A stretch of DNA of 54,828 nucleotides from Lysinibacillus fusiformis (GTDB lineage Bacteria; Bacillota; Bacilli; Bacillales_A; Planococcaceae). Below the pieces are notes generated by a model that saw nothing but the letters and a program-made list of their open reading frames with translations, ran no database searches and had not been told where the DNA came from. Location: positions 1 through 54,828 of the forward strand of contig JASENG010000020.1 in assembly GCA_030027265.1 (NCBI GenBank), given 5' to 3'. Each line of letters opens with the position of its first letter. Position 1 is the first letter of the stretch. Positions 7,281 to 16,847 of the stretch are shown piece after piece. A program made the position numbers and the translations under genes.

Positions 7281-10241
7281 ATGGGATTTTCAATCTTGCC
7301 TAAAATAAAAAAAAGTAAAAATGGAAAACCAAATATCCCAGCAGTTGATGCAGAAGCTTTTGAAAATGAATTACTATTTAAAACAATGTTTGATAAGCAT
7401 CCATATGCATTATTTACATTAACACCCAATGGTAAAATTGACCAATATAATCATTCTCTACTGTCTATCTTTGGCTATTCGGAAAAAAATATCATATCAG
7501 AATTCGATCAATTATTCTTTCACAAAGCTATTAAGAAAAGTTTCAAACTCCTTCAAAATGGGGAAGCTCAAAGCTTTTTAGAAACTGTAAAACATAGAAA
7601 TGGGGAAGAACTAAATATTGACCTTACACTTGTCCCATATATCAATCATGAAAAAGAAGTCCTTACAATCTACGGAATGGCGATTAATATTACGCATCAT
7701 ATCCAGCGAGAACAAAATATTCAAAATGTCTTGGATAAACTGGAACTGGCACAAAGCTGCGGGAATATAGGTTCTTGGGATTATGACATAGAAAAGGACG
7801 AAATTTATTGGTCAAATCAGCTTTATATAATATGCGGCAAAGAAATTGAGGAAAATTATGTTCCAAATATTGCTGAAGGATTAACCTATGTTCATCCTAA
7901 CGATCGTCAAAAATATTTAAACTATTTTAATCAAATTCTAGCATCTGGAAAAGGGGATTCATTGGAATACCGACTACAGCGTCAAGATAATACCATACGC
8001 TTTGTCCATGAAAGCATCTCCGTAGTAAAAGATGAAACCGGCAAACCTGTTCGTTTAATCTGTAATACACAGGATATAACGGATAAAAAGTTAGCTGAAA
8101 AAGAGCTTCTAGAAACAGAGAAGAGATTTGAGCATATTTATGACAATTTATCTCTAGGTATTAGATCTTATGATACAGTTAACGACAAAATTACACTTGT
8201 AACTCCTGGGATTGAAATAATGCTGGGCTATCCCATTGAATTCTTTTACCAAACAGGGAATCTGGAAAAAATCATTCACCCGGAGGATCAATCGCTTTAT
8301 ATAAAAGCATTTCAAGAAGTATTAAATGGTAAAGGGTTTGATCTTCATTATCGTATTATTCATAAAGACGGTGAAATCGTTTGGGTACATGACAAGACAC
8401 TTCCCGTATTAAATGAAGATGGAAAAGTGATTCGTATCGATGGAATTATCACAAATATAACTGAACAAAAAAATTATGAAGATAAAATTCATCAGTTAGC
8501 CTTCTATGACAATTTAACCAATTTACCAAATACGATTCTTTTTAATCAGAAAATAGATTCACTCATTGAACAAAATAAACGATTTACCGCCATGTTTTTA
8601 GATTTAGACCGATTCAGGAACATTAACAATACACTCGGACATGAAATTGGAGATATTATCTTGAAGCAATTTTGTGATAGAGTAGATGGTTTGCTGACAG
8701 GAACCTACTTGTTCTCCAGACTTGGGGGAGACGAGTTTGGCTTAATCATTTGGGATTATGAGGATAGAGGTTATCCAGAATCAGTGGCAAAAAATATCAT
8801 TGATCATTTAAATGCTCCTTTTCTGGCAATGGAATTTGAACTATATTTATCTGCAAGTATTGGAATTAGTGAATATCCTACAAACGGAGATACAACAATA
8901 GAAATTCTAAAAAATACAAGTTCCGCTGTATTGCGTGCAAAACAAAATGGTAAAAATAATTTCCATATCTATTCCTCTACATTAAATATTTCTTCATTCA
9001 AAACATTTGAATTGGAGAGAGATTTGAGAAAGTCCATTGATAATTCTGAGCTGGTATTGCATTTTCAGCCTAGAGTGGATGCGAAAACCGGGAAGCTGCT
9101 TAGCGGCGAAGCGTTAATTCGATGGCAACATCCCGTTTGGGGGTTAGTATCACCCGGAGAATTTATACCGATTGCTGAGGAAAGCGGATTTATAAATGAA
9201 ATTAGTGATTGGGTATTTAAAGAAGTTTGCCGTTGTCTTGCTGATTGGAAAAAGGAAAATCTGCAAATTGTACCAATTTCCATAAATATTCCTTCCCAAA
9301 GGTTTCTAAAAAGTGATTGGGTAACCTTAATCCTATCCATTTTAAATCATTATGAGATTGACGCATCTTTAATTGAATTCGAAATTACAGAAACGACATT
9401 ATTCGAACATGAGAAGGAAGTTGAATTTGCCATTCAATTTTTAAAGGAATTAGGCATTAAAATTGCCTTAGATGATTTTGGGACAGGCTATTCTTCTCTC
9501 GCACATATTAATGATTTTTCAATCGATACCATTAAAATTGATAAAACCTTTATTCAACAAGTCGAGAAAGACGGAAAAGTGGAAATGATTGTAAAAGCAC
9601 TTATTTTCATGGCTAAAGGAATGAATATGAACATTGTTGCAGAAGGTGTGGAAACATTAGAGCAGCTAGAATTTTTAAAGCAGCATGAATGTGCTGAAAT
9701 CCAAGGATATCTTTTTAGTGAAGCTGTAACAGAGGGGAAATTCCAATCATTTTTGAAAAAGAAGTTTTTAAAACCTAAATATACTCGAGATCTTCAAGAA
9801 CCTGTGGAACGAAGAGCCTTCTATCGAATTGATTTACTGTTCCCATTAAGCAGCAAAATGACTTTAACAACTTTTCAAGGCAGACAGGTGAATTTAGGAA
9901 AAACGGAAGTAATTATCGATAATATCGGTCCAGGCGGCATTAAGTTCACTTCCAATATGCAGCTGCCGGTCCGATCGGATGTTATTTATCAATTTGAGAC
10001 AACCATCATGAACTGCAGTATTGTTGTGAATGGATTTATTGTTTGGAAAAACGAAGTGAAGGATGGATTTTTTGAGTATGGTGTGGAGTTCACAATTAGT
10101 GAAAAAGAAAGAGATCAATTATTAAAAATTTTAAATACTTTCTCTCTAGAATTAAAGAAAAACCCATTCGTTTCAGATTCTGATTTAGTAAAAGAAGATA
10201 AATTTTATTATTTAAAAAAGAGCATTCATAGTGCTAGTTAA
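7281..10241 (+). CDS. PAS-PAS-PAS-GGDEF-EAL-PilZ cyclic-di-GMP signalling protein
   Basis: A 986-residue cytoplasmic protein with no membrane segment. Three PAS domains occupy about residues 30-145, 150-270 and 275-400. GGDEF follows at about 405-565 (FLDLDRF and LGGDEF near 480), EAL at about 575-825 (GEALIRW near 608, EITETTL, DDFGTGYSS, KID, EGVET), and PilZ at about 840-960 (ERRAFYR as the RxxxR motif, then DNIGPGG). All key residues of the cyclase, the phosphodiesterase and the PilZ cyclic-di-GMP site appear present. It could therefore make, break and sense cyclic-di-GMP within one chain; which activity dominates cannot be read. The ATG has an AGAGGAGG site. No cofactor-binding residue for the PAS domains was identified. 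Confidence 0.92.
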   Translation: MGFSILPKIKKSKNGKPNIPAVDAEAFENELLFKTMFDKHPYALFTLTPNGKIDQYNHSLLSIFGYSEKNIISEFDQLFFHKAIKKSFKLLQNGEAQSFLETVKHRNGEELNIDLTLVPYINHEKEVLTIYGMAINITHHIQREQNIQNVLDKLELAQSCGNIGSWDYDIEKDEIYWSNQLYIICGKEIEENYVPNIAEGLTYVHPNDRQKYLNYFNQILASGKGDSLEYRLQRQDNTIRFVHESISVVKDETGKPVRLICNTQDITDKKLAEKELLETEKRFEHIYDNLSLGIRSYDTVNDKITLVTPGIEIMLGYPIEFFYQTGNLEKIIHPEDQSLYIKAFQEVLNGKGFDLHYRIIHKDGEIVWVHDKTLPVLNEDGKVIRIDGIITNITEQKNYEDKIHQLAFYDNLTNLPNTILFNQKIDSLIEQNKRFTAMFLDLDRFRNINNTLGHEIGDIILKQFCDRVDGLLTGTYLFSRLGGDEFGLIIWDYEDRGYPESVAKNIIDHLNAPFLAMEFELYLSASIGISEYPTNGDTTIEILKNTSSAVLRAKQNGKNNFHIYSSTLNISSFKTFELERDLRKSIDNSELVLHFQPRVDAKTGKLLSGEALIRWQHPVWGLVSPGEFIPIAEESGFINEISDWVFKEVCRCLADWKKENLQIVPISINIPSQRFLKSDWVTLILSILNHYEIDASLIEFEITETTLFEHEKEVEFAIQFLKELGIKIALDDFGTGYSSLAHINDFSIDTIKIDKTFIQQVEKDGKVEMIVKALIFMAKGMNMNIVAEGVETLEQLEFLKQHECAEIQGYLFSEAVTEGKFQSFLKKKFLKPKYTRDLQEPVERRAFYRIDLLFPLSSKMTLTTFQGRQVNLGKTEVIIDNIGPGGIKFTSNMQLPVRSDVIYQFETTIMNCSIVVNGFIVWKNEVKDGFFEYGVEFTISEKERDQLLKILNTFSLELKKNPFVSDSDLVKEDKFYYLKKSIHSAS

Positions 10242-10251
10242 ACGCGCATTT

Positions 10252-10306
10252 TAATCTGATTACATTAAATTTGCAAACAATATAATGATGTAATCAGATT
10301 ATTTTA
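10252..10306 (+). terminator. Terminator after the PAS-GGDEF-EAL-PilZ gene
   Basis: TAATCTGATTACAT (10252-10265) pairs with ATGTAATCAGATTA (10288-10301), and the right arm leads into TTTT. It separates this gene from the REC-GGDEF-EAL-LuxR operon. Confidence 0.75.
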
Positions 10307-10332
10307 CAATAAAAATATATTATCTTTTTATA

Positions 10333-10352
10333 GATGAGCGACTTAAGTCTCA
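10333..10352. promoter_or_regulatory. Near-palindrome upstream of the LuxR-type regulator gene
   Basis: ATGAG-CG-ACTTAAGT-CTCAT: a perfect 8-bp core palindrome with 5-base complementary flanks, offset by two bases. It lies about 120 bases before the start of a gene whose product ends in a LuxR-type DNA-binding domain, so it could be its own operator. This is inference from position and symmetry only. Confidence 0.25.
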
Positions 10353-10472
10353 TTTTGAGGCCTGCTTTCTGTTTTGATTCAGGAAATTACTTTCCCAACC
10401 TTATAAATAATATGGTATCCTAAATACTACAAAAGTACTTATGATTCGATTTGGTTGGATGGGGGGAAATAT

Positions 10473-12542
10473 ATGAACCTGGAAGAGAAAATTAATATTT
10501 TATTAGTAGATGATCGCCCGGAAAATTTACTCGCTTTAGAGGCAATCATAGAAAGAGACGAATATAATTTAATAAAAGCCTATTCCGGCGAAGAAGCGCT
10601 GAAATATTTACTTAAATACGATTTTGCAGTAATTCTGCTAGACGTTCAAATGCCTGGTCTGGATGGTTTTAGTACTGCTAAAATCATAAAAGCACGGGAG
10701 AAAACTAAAAATATACCAATCCTTTTTATAACTGCAAATAATTTGGATTCAGAACATATTTTTATGGGGTATTCCGTAGGGGCTATCGATTATATTTTAA
10801 AGCCTTTCGATCCACTTATACTAAAATCAAAGGTTGAAAGATTTGTTGAGCTTTATGTATTAAACCAAAAAATTATCGTACAGTCCGAAATCTTAGAAGA
10901 AAAGAACAAAATGATCGAACATATTGCCTATCATGATGGATTAACGAATCTTCCGAATCGAAGAATGTTTCACGATGTCATGATTCAAAATCTGCAGAAT
11001 GCTAAAGCTAAAAATGAAACCCTTGGATTAATGTATTTAGACCTAGATCGATTTAAGTCAGTAAATGATTCCCTGGGTCATTTAATGGGGGATAGACTTT
11101 TACAGCAGGTTTCTAAAAGACTGCTAAGTGTGATGAGGGATAAAGATTTCGTAGCACGGCTTGGTGGTGACGAGTTTGTTATTGTTTTGTCAAATAGCGA
11201 TCGCGAACAATGTCTGGAGATTGCTGAAATGCTGCTAAATAGCTTTAAAACTCCTTTTCATATTGATAGTTTCGAGTTTTATATAACTACCTGCATTGGT
11301 CTTTCTATCTTCCCTTACGATGGCGAGGAATCCAATACCCTTATGAGAAATGCAGATGCAGCGCTTTATCGTGCGAAGGAACAAGGGAAAAATGAATACA
11401 AGGTTTACCATTCGGGGATGAATATTGAATCCTACCGAAAATTCTTAATGCAAAACGAGCTAAGAAAAGCAATTGAATTAGATCAGTTCACCCTTGTCTA
11501 TCAGCCTCGAATCGACTTAATGACAGAAAAAGTTGTAAATGCTGAAGCACTAATTAGATGGAATCATCCTAATTGGGGAGTTGTTAAACCAGATGTATTT
11601 ATCCCTATTGCAGAAGAATCTAATTTGATTTTTGAAATTGATAAATGGGTATTAAAGAAAGTTTGCGAGCAAATTAATAGCTGGAAGAAAAGCCCTTTAC
11701 AGCCTTTTAAGGTATCCGTTAACTTCAGCGCCCAACATTTTTTGCAGCGCAATTTAATAAAACAAATTAAAGAAATTCTAGATGATTTCAAGGTCGATCC
11801 ACTAATGCTGGAATTTGAAATAACGGAAACTGCTCTTTTACAAAATGAGGAAATTGTCAAACAGACTCTACAACAAATTAAAGATCTGAATATTCGAATC
11901 TCCCTTGATGATTATGGTACAGGGTATTCATCTATTAATTATTTAAGAGAATTTCCATTCGATACAATCAAAATTGACCGATCCTATATTCAAGAAATAA
12001 CAAAAAAAGAAAAAAATAGCCGGATAATTGTTGAATCCATTATTACTCTGATTAAGAAATTAGGAATTCATGTTGTTGCAGAAGGTGTTGAAACAGATGA
12101 ACAACTTAATTTCTTAAAAACTCTCCAATGTAATGAAGTACAAGGCTATATTTTTAGTCGACCTTTATCACCGGATGATTTTGTTCAATATGTTGAGAAG
12201 CAAAATCAGGAAAGTGGTCTAAATGATACGCAAAACATTAAAAACTTGGATAATGTCATTATACTAGATACAAAAGATGACATTGGCATTAACAAAACCC
12301 TTATTGAACTATCTATCCAAAAAATTAAAAAAGATAACTCGCTCTCTACTCGAGAAGTGGATGTATTTTCTTTAATTGTTGAGGGGCTTAGCAACAAGGA
12401 AATCTCCGAGAAACTATTTATAAGTGAACATACAGTAAAAAATCATATTACGAACCTCCTTTCAAAGTTAAATGTTTCTGACCGAGTTCAGGCAATCGCT
12501 TTAGTATATGAAACATGTATTAACGAAAAGAAAGTTCAGTAA
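10473..12542 (+). CDS. REC-GGDEF-EAL-LuxR_HTH response regulator
   Basis: A 689-residue protein in four parts. REC spans about residues 8-125 (VDDRPENLL, phospho-acceptor Asp near 56 in LLDVQMPG, Lys in LKPFDP). GGDEF is at about 145-310 (YLDLDRF, LGGDEF near 230). EAL is at about 325-570 (AEALIRW near 356, EITETAL, DDYGTGYSS, KIDRSYI, EGVET). A C-terminal LuxR helix-turn-helix at about 622-685 reads LSTREVDVFSLIVEGLSNKE and HTVKNHI. All catalytic motifs look intact. It should be phosphorylated by a kinase, probably the one encoded next. ATG 10473 follows GGGGGG by 7 bases and is preferred over the in-frame TTG at 10455. The REC-EAL-HTH order recalls VieA of Vibrio; adding GGDEF and a LuxR domain is unusual. 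Confidence 0.9.
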   Translation: MNLEEKINILLVDDRPENLLALEAIIERDEYNLIKAYSGEEALKYLLKYDFAVILLDVQMPGLDGFSTAKIIKAREKTKNIPILFITANNLDSEHIFMGYSVGAIDYILKPFDPLILKSKVERFVELYVLNQKIIVQSEILEEKNKMIEHIAYHDGLTNLPNRRMFHDVMIQNLQNAKAKNETLGLMYLDLDRFKSVNDSLGHLMGDRLLQQVSKRLLSVMRDKDFVARLGGDEFVIVLSNSDREQCLEIAEMLLNSFKTPFHIDSFEFYITTCIGLSIFPYDGEESNTLMRNADAALYRAKEQGKNEYKVYHSGMNIESYRKFLMQNELRKAIELDQFTLVYQPRIDLMTEKVVNAEALIRWNHPNWGVVKPDVFIPIAEESNLIFEIDKWVLKKVCEQINSWKKSPLQPFKVSVNFSAQHFLQRNLIKQIKEILDDFKVDPLMLEFEITETALLQNEEIVKQTLQQIKDLNIRISLDDYGTGYSSINYLREFPFDTIKIDRSYIQEITKKEKNSRIIVESIITLIKKLGIHVVAEGVETDEQLNFLKTLQCNEVQGYIFSRPLSPDDFVQYVEKQNQESGLNDTQNIKNLDNVIILDTKDDIGINKTLIELSIQKIKKDNSLSTREVDVFSLIVEGLSNKEISEKLFISEHTVKNHITNLLSKLNVSDRVQAIALVYETCINEKKVQ

Positions 12543-12580
12543 ATCAACAGTTTTATATGTTTTTAATGGAGCGTGAAGCC

Positions 12581-15500
12581 ATGAAGGTAAGGTCAAAAAT
12601 GTTGTTGGCAATATCAACACTGCCTATTTTACTTATATTTGTAATAGGTAGTGGCTGGATACAAATTTCCCATTTGAATAGCACGAATGAACAGATCCAA
12701 TCGAATTTTAATTCAACCGTATTAGCTGGTACCATACGAGCGGATATAAAAGATCAAGGAATGTACTTAAGAAATTTAGTTATCTATTCAAATGAGGAAG
12801 CTATAAATGAAGAACTTGCAAAATTGGAAGTAGAGTCCGAGAATGTTAGGCAAAATATTAACCTTTTAGAACAAAATGCACAGAGTTCCCACCAGAAGGA
12901 CCTAGTGATCAAATTAAAAAATGTAGCCGAGGAATTTGAGATTTATAAAACTCAAATGATTACACTATTAGATGCAGGTGAAAAGCAAGAAGCAAGAGAG
13001 CTTATTAGTGAAAGCTCAGAACAAATCCATGAGAACTTTACGTTGGTTTTAAGAGAAATTACATCATCATATGAAGATGAACTTCAAAACTCATTGATAT
13101 TGATGATTAAGGATACGCAAAAAGAATCAATCATCATTTCTGTATTCTTAGCAGCGGGAATCTTATTAATAATGATAATAATTGTAAGAAATGTCTTTTC
13201 ATTTACTAACCGAATTACGTCAATGTCCAAAGTAATGCGCAATATTGCTGCAGGTAAAATGAGCTTGACAACAAAAATTGAAGTCATTTCAGATGATGAG
13301 TTTGATCAAGTAGCAAGCTCATTCAATCAGTTAACGGATACATTAGATCGACAAATGGAAATGGAAAAAGAAGTGACTTGGAAAAAGTCGAATATTGCGG
13401 AAGTTTCATCTAGTATCACAGGATCACATAATTTAGAAAGTTTAGGAAAAACGCTCCTTTCAAAAGTCGTTCCATTAGTAGAATCAAACTATGCTGTTTT
13501 CTATGCAAAGGAATTTGATTCTAGAAATAATGAACAATTTCAACTTATTTCAACTTTTGCTGTAAAAGATGAATCTTCAGTGAAAAAAACTATTCAATTA
13601 GGTGAGGGGGTATTAGGTCAAGCAATTGTCGAGAGAAAAGCACAATTCATTACTAATGTGCCAGCCGATTATATTCGAGTATCTTCCGGTCTCGGTGAAG
13701 CAACTCCAGTAGAAGTGGTGATTCTTCCGATTATGTTCGAAGGGGAAGTAAATGCAATTCTTGAGATTGCTTCATTAAATTCACTAAACGTTTCACAACA
13801 TTCCTTCTTAGAAGAATTGATATCCAACCTAGGAATTGTAATTGAAAGTGTTATGAGTCGTATTCAGTTAGCGCATCTTCTTGAGGAATCTCAGACACTG
13901 ATGGAAGAAGTTCAAGCCCAGTCTGAAGAACTACAAAATCAACAAGAAGAGTTAAGAGCAACCAATGAAGAATTGGAAGAACAAACTCAAAGTTTGCGTC
14001 AATCCGAGATAAAGCTGCAAATGCAGCAAGAAGAATTAGAGCAAACAAATGCGGAATTAGAGGAAAAAGCAAAAATTCTAGAAAAACAGAACATGAAGTA
14101 TGAAGAGGCAAATCGTATCGTTGAGCAAGCTAGAAAAGAGCTGGAAGTTAAAGCAGAACAACTTGCGTTAAGCTCAAAATATAAATCAGAGTTCCTAGCC
14201 AACATGTCCCATGAACTGCGAACGCCTCTAAATAGCTTGATTATTTTATCGAAGTTGCTTGCCGACAATCCAAGCGATAATCTTTCGGAAAAGCAGGTTG
14301 AGTATGCAAAAACAATCTATTCTTCTGGTAATGACCTATTGATCTTGATCAACAATATATTGGATTTAGCAAAAATCGAGTCTGGAAAAACTGAAATCAT
14401 GCCTGGAGAAGTTTCAATTCATGACTTAGTTGAATTCGTTGAAAATAATTTTGTAGCCATAGCTGATAATCAAAAAGTAAACTTCGCGATAAAAGTTCAA
14501 GAGGGAATCAAACCGACAATTTACAGTGATCAAATACGCATTCAACAAGTATTAAAAAATCTGCTGTCGAATGCATTTAAGTTTACAGCAAATGGAGAAG
14601 TATACTTAGAAATTACTGAGGATTCTTCTCGAACGAAAGAATTTGGCAAGGCGATTATTGCCTTTTCAGTTATTGATACCGGTATAGGCATATCAAAAGA
14701 TAAACTAGGTTTAATTTTTGAAGCATTCCAGCAAGCTGATGGAACAACAAGCAGAAAATACGGTGGTACTGGCTTAGGTTTATCGATCAGCAGAGAAATT
14801 GCAGACCTTTTAGGCGGCGAAATAGATGTTGAAAGTGAGGAAGGCAAAGGAAGTAAATTTACCTTCTATATTGGGGATTATGAGCAAACTCAAAATGAGG
14901 AAATCGTCATCATTCCTAGTGAAGCAGCTGCTACTACGCTGGATGATGTTATTGATATTTCACCAAAAGAAATAGAATCATTTACTTCTCAGGCACCTGC
15001 AAAAATAACCGAGACAAGTCACATTAAACGATTATTAATAGTGGACGATGATTTAAATCAACGAAATAGTTTGATGGAGCTTATTGGAAACATGGACTTT
15101 ATCATTAAAGCTGTTTCCTCAGGAAAAGAAGCAATCGAAACTCTAAAAGTAGAATCCATTGATTGTATTATCCTTGATTTGGGATTAATCGATACCAACG
15201 GCTTTGATTTATTATCAGACATTAAAAATAATCAAGCAAATCAGCATATTAAAGTCTTTATTTACACAGGACGAGATTTAACATTCAAGGAAGAAATTGA
15301 GTTAAATAAGTTTGCTCATACAATTATTATTAAAAATGAGCATTCTCCAGAAAGATTGGTCGCAGAGCTTGAAGATTATTTAGATGATTCAAAAGAAGAT
15401 GTGGAGAACCAGGATATTGTGATTCAGCCAGTTCAATCCAAGCAAGGTTTATTAGGAAAAAAAGTACTGCTTGTGGATGATGATATTCGAAACGTGTTTG

Positions 15501-15820
15501 CCCTATCAAGTGTTCTTGAAATGGCGGGCATGAACGTAATATTTGCAGAAAATGGAATAGAAAGCCTTATTATGCTGGAAGAACATCCCGATGTAGCTCT
15601 AGTTTTAATGGATATTATGATGCCCGAAATGGATGGATACGAGGCAATTATGAAAATTCGAGAAAATCCCTTGTATCAAAATCTTCCATTGATTGCTCTT
15701 ACCGCAAAAGCAATGAAGGAAGACCGCGAGAAATGTTTGGAAATAGGGGCATCCGATTATATCGCGAAGCCAGTAGAGCCTGACCAATTAATATCTCTTA
15801 TAAAAGTCTGGTTATATTAA
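12581..15820 (+). CDS. Hybrid sensor histidine kinase: TM-sensor-TM-HAMP-GAF-coiled coil-HisKA-HATPase-REC-REC
   Basis: A 1079-residue membrane kinase. TM1 is at about residues 7-25, then an all-helical external sensor of about 150 residues, TM2 near 185-207, HAMP, and GAF (about 270-430). A long Glu/Gln-rich coiled coil (about 430-540) precedes the H-box SHELRTPL (His near 543). The N-box LLSNAFKF and G-boxes DTGIGIS and GGTGLGLS follow. REC1 has Asp near 865 (ILDLGL) and REC2 has Asp near 1010 (LMDIMMPEMDG). The ATG at 12581 has GGAG 9 bases upstream and lies 38 bases after the regulator gene. The layout and the adjacent CheR gene match RsbK of Bacillus cereus (helical sensor, GAF, kinase, REC), except that there are two receivers. 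The sensed signal is unknown. Confidence 0.9.
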   Translation: MKVRSKMLLAISTLPILLIFVIGSGWIQISHLNSTNEQIQSNFNSTVLAGTIRADIKDQGMYLRNLVIYSNEEAINEELAKLEVESENVRQNINLLEQNAQSSHQKDLVIKLKNVAEEFEIYKTQMITLLDAGEKQEARELISESSEQIHENFTLVLREITSSYEDELQNSLILMIKDTQKESIIISVFLAAGILLIMIIIVRNVFSFTNRITSMSKVMRNIAAGKMSLTTKIEVISDDEFDQVASSFNQLTDTLDRQMEMEKEVTWKKSNIAEVSSSITGSHNLESLGKTLLSKVVPLVESNYAVFYAKEFDSRNNEQFQLISTFAVKDESSVKKTIQLGEGVLGQAIVERKAQFITNVPADYIRVSSGLGEATPVEVVILPIMFEGEVNAILEIASLNSLNVSQHSFLEELISNLGIVIESVMSRIQLAHLLEESQTLMEEVQAQSEELQNQQEELRATNEELEEQTQSLRQSEIKLQMQQEELEQTNAELEEKAKILEKQNMKYEEANRIVEQARKELEVKAEQLALSSKYKSEFLANMSHELRTPLNSLIILSKLLADNPSDNLSEKQVEYAKTIYSSGNDLLILINNILDLAKIESGKTEIMPGEVSIHDLVEFVENNFVAIADNQKVNFAIKVQEGIKPTIYSDQIRIQQVLKNLLSNAFKFTANGEVYLEITEDSSRTKEFGKAIIAFSVIDTGIGISKDKLGLIFEAFQQADGTTSRKYGGTGLGLSISREIADLLGGEIDVESEEGKGSKFTFYIGDYEQTQNEEIVIIPSEAAATTLDDVIDISPKEIESFTSQAPAKITETSHIKRLLIVDDDLNQRNSLMELIGNMDFIIKAVSSGKEAIETLKVESIDCIILDLGLIDTNGFDLLSDIKNNQANQHIKVFIYTGRDLTFKEEIELNKFAHTIIIKNEHSPERLVAELEDYLDDSKEDVENQDIVIQPVQSKQGLLGKKVLLVDDDIRNVFALSSVLEMAGMNVIFAENGIESLIMLEEHPDVALVLMDIMMPEMDGYEAIMKIRENPLYQNLPLIALTAKAMKEDREKCLEIGASDYIAKPVEPDQLISLIKVWLY

Positions 15821-15841
15821 GTTAAAGGGGAAGTCATAGCC

Positions 15842-16693
15842 ATGAATGAATTCAATTTACCAAATCATCCACAAGAGGAAAATCTTGAAAAATTGGAGAT
15901 TTACCTTCTCCTTGAAGGTATTTATTTGCAATATGGCTATGATTACCGGGACTACGCTTATCCTTCCATTAGAAGGCGAGTCTGGCATCGTGTACTTGCA
16001 GAGAAACTACCTACAATCACAAGTCTATTGGATAAAGTGCTGCATGACGTATCCTGTTTCGAAAGATTAATAGCCGATTTCTCCATAAATGTTACCGAAA
16101 TGTTTCGAGATCCTTTATTTTTCAAAGAATTCAAGGATAAAGTGATTCCCATGTTGAGAACCTATCCCTCGATTCGAATCTGGCATGCTGGTTGTTCAAC
16201 AGGTGAAGAAGTATATTCCATGGCTATACTTTTGCATGAGGCTGGACTTTATGATAAGACGAAAATATACGCTACTGATATTAACACGGATGTGTTAAAA
16301 ACAGCTAAGAATGGGCGTTTTTCATTAGAGCATATGAAAAAGTACACGAGTAATTATATGCAGGCTGGTGGAGAAGAAGCTTTTTCAGACTATTATAAAG
16401 TAACGGATTCCGGGGTAAAATTTCATTCATTTTTAACTGAAAATGTTGTGTTTGCCCAGCATAATCTAGTTACAGATAGTTCATTCAATGAATTTCATGT
16501 AATTCTTTGCCGAAATGTTTTGATTTACTTTAACAAAGATCTGCAAAACAAAGTGCACAGTCTTTTTTACAATAGCTTAGGCAAATTTGGCGTCCTTTGT
16601 CTTGGCAATAAAGAATCCATCAACTACACAAAGTTTGATAAAATGTATGAAGAAATTAGTGCATCACAAAAGATTTATAAAAAAATAAAATAA
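15842..16693 (+). CDS. CheR-type SAM-dependent protein-glutamate methyltransferase
   Basis: A 283-residue CheR family enzyme with its N-terminal helical domain (about residues 1-85) and SAM-binding domain. Visible motifs are NVTEMFRDP, the SAM loop AGCSTGEEVYS, ATDINTDVL and LCRNVLIYF. CheR methylates glutamates of receptors. Here there are no cheA/cheW/cheB genes nearby; the gene starts 21 bases after a hybrid kinase whose coiled coil is rich in Glu/Gln pairs. In the B. cereus RsbK-RsbM pair a CheR-type enzyme methylates the neighbouring kinase, so that kinase is the likely substrate (inference). It has an AAAGGGGA ribosome binding site. A strong terminator follows and closes the operon. Confidence 0.92.
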   Translation: MNEFNLPNHPQEENLEKLEIYLLLEGIYLQYGYDYRDYAYPSIRRRVWHRVLAEKLPTITSLLDKVLHDVSCFERLIADFSINVTEMFRDPLFFKEFKDKVIPMLRTYPSIRIWHAGCSTGEEVYSMAILLHEAGLYDKTKIYATDINTDVLKTAKNGRFSLEHMKKYTSNYMQAGGEEAFSDYYKVTDSGVKFHSFLTENVVFAQHNLVTDSSFNEFHVILCRNVLIYFNKDLQNKVHSLFYNSLGKFGVLCLGNKESINYTKFDKMYEEISASQKIYKKIK

Positions 16694-16701
16694 TGATGTT
16701 G

Positions 16702-16739
16702 ACTCGAAAATGTATGTGAATGCATTTTCGAGTTTTTGT
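16702..16739 (+). terminator. Terminator closing the regulator-kinase-CheR operon
   Basis: Perfect 11-bp stem ACTCGAAAATG (16702-16712) and CATTTTCGAGT (16723-16733), followed by T5. Confidence 0.9.
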
Positions 16740-16847
16740 TAGATAGCAATTTGGATTACTAATAATATATAACCAAAGGAATAAGTGCTTTAAGGATTCA
16801 GTAACTATTAAGATGATTTTTTTGTACAACCGTACTAAAATGAGGCC

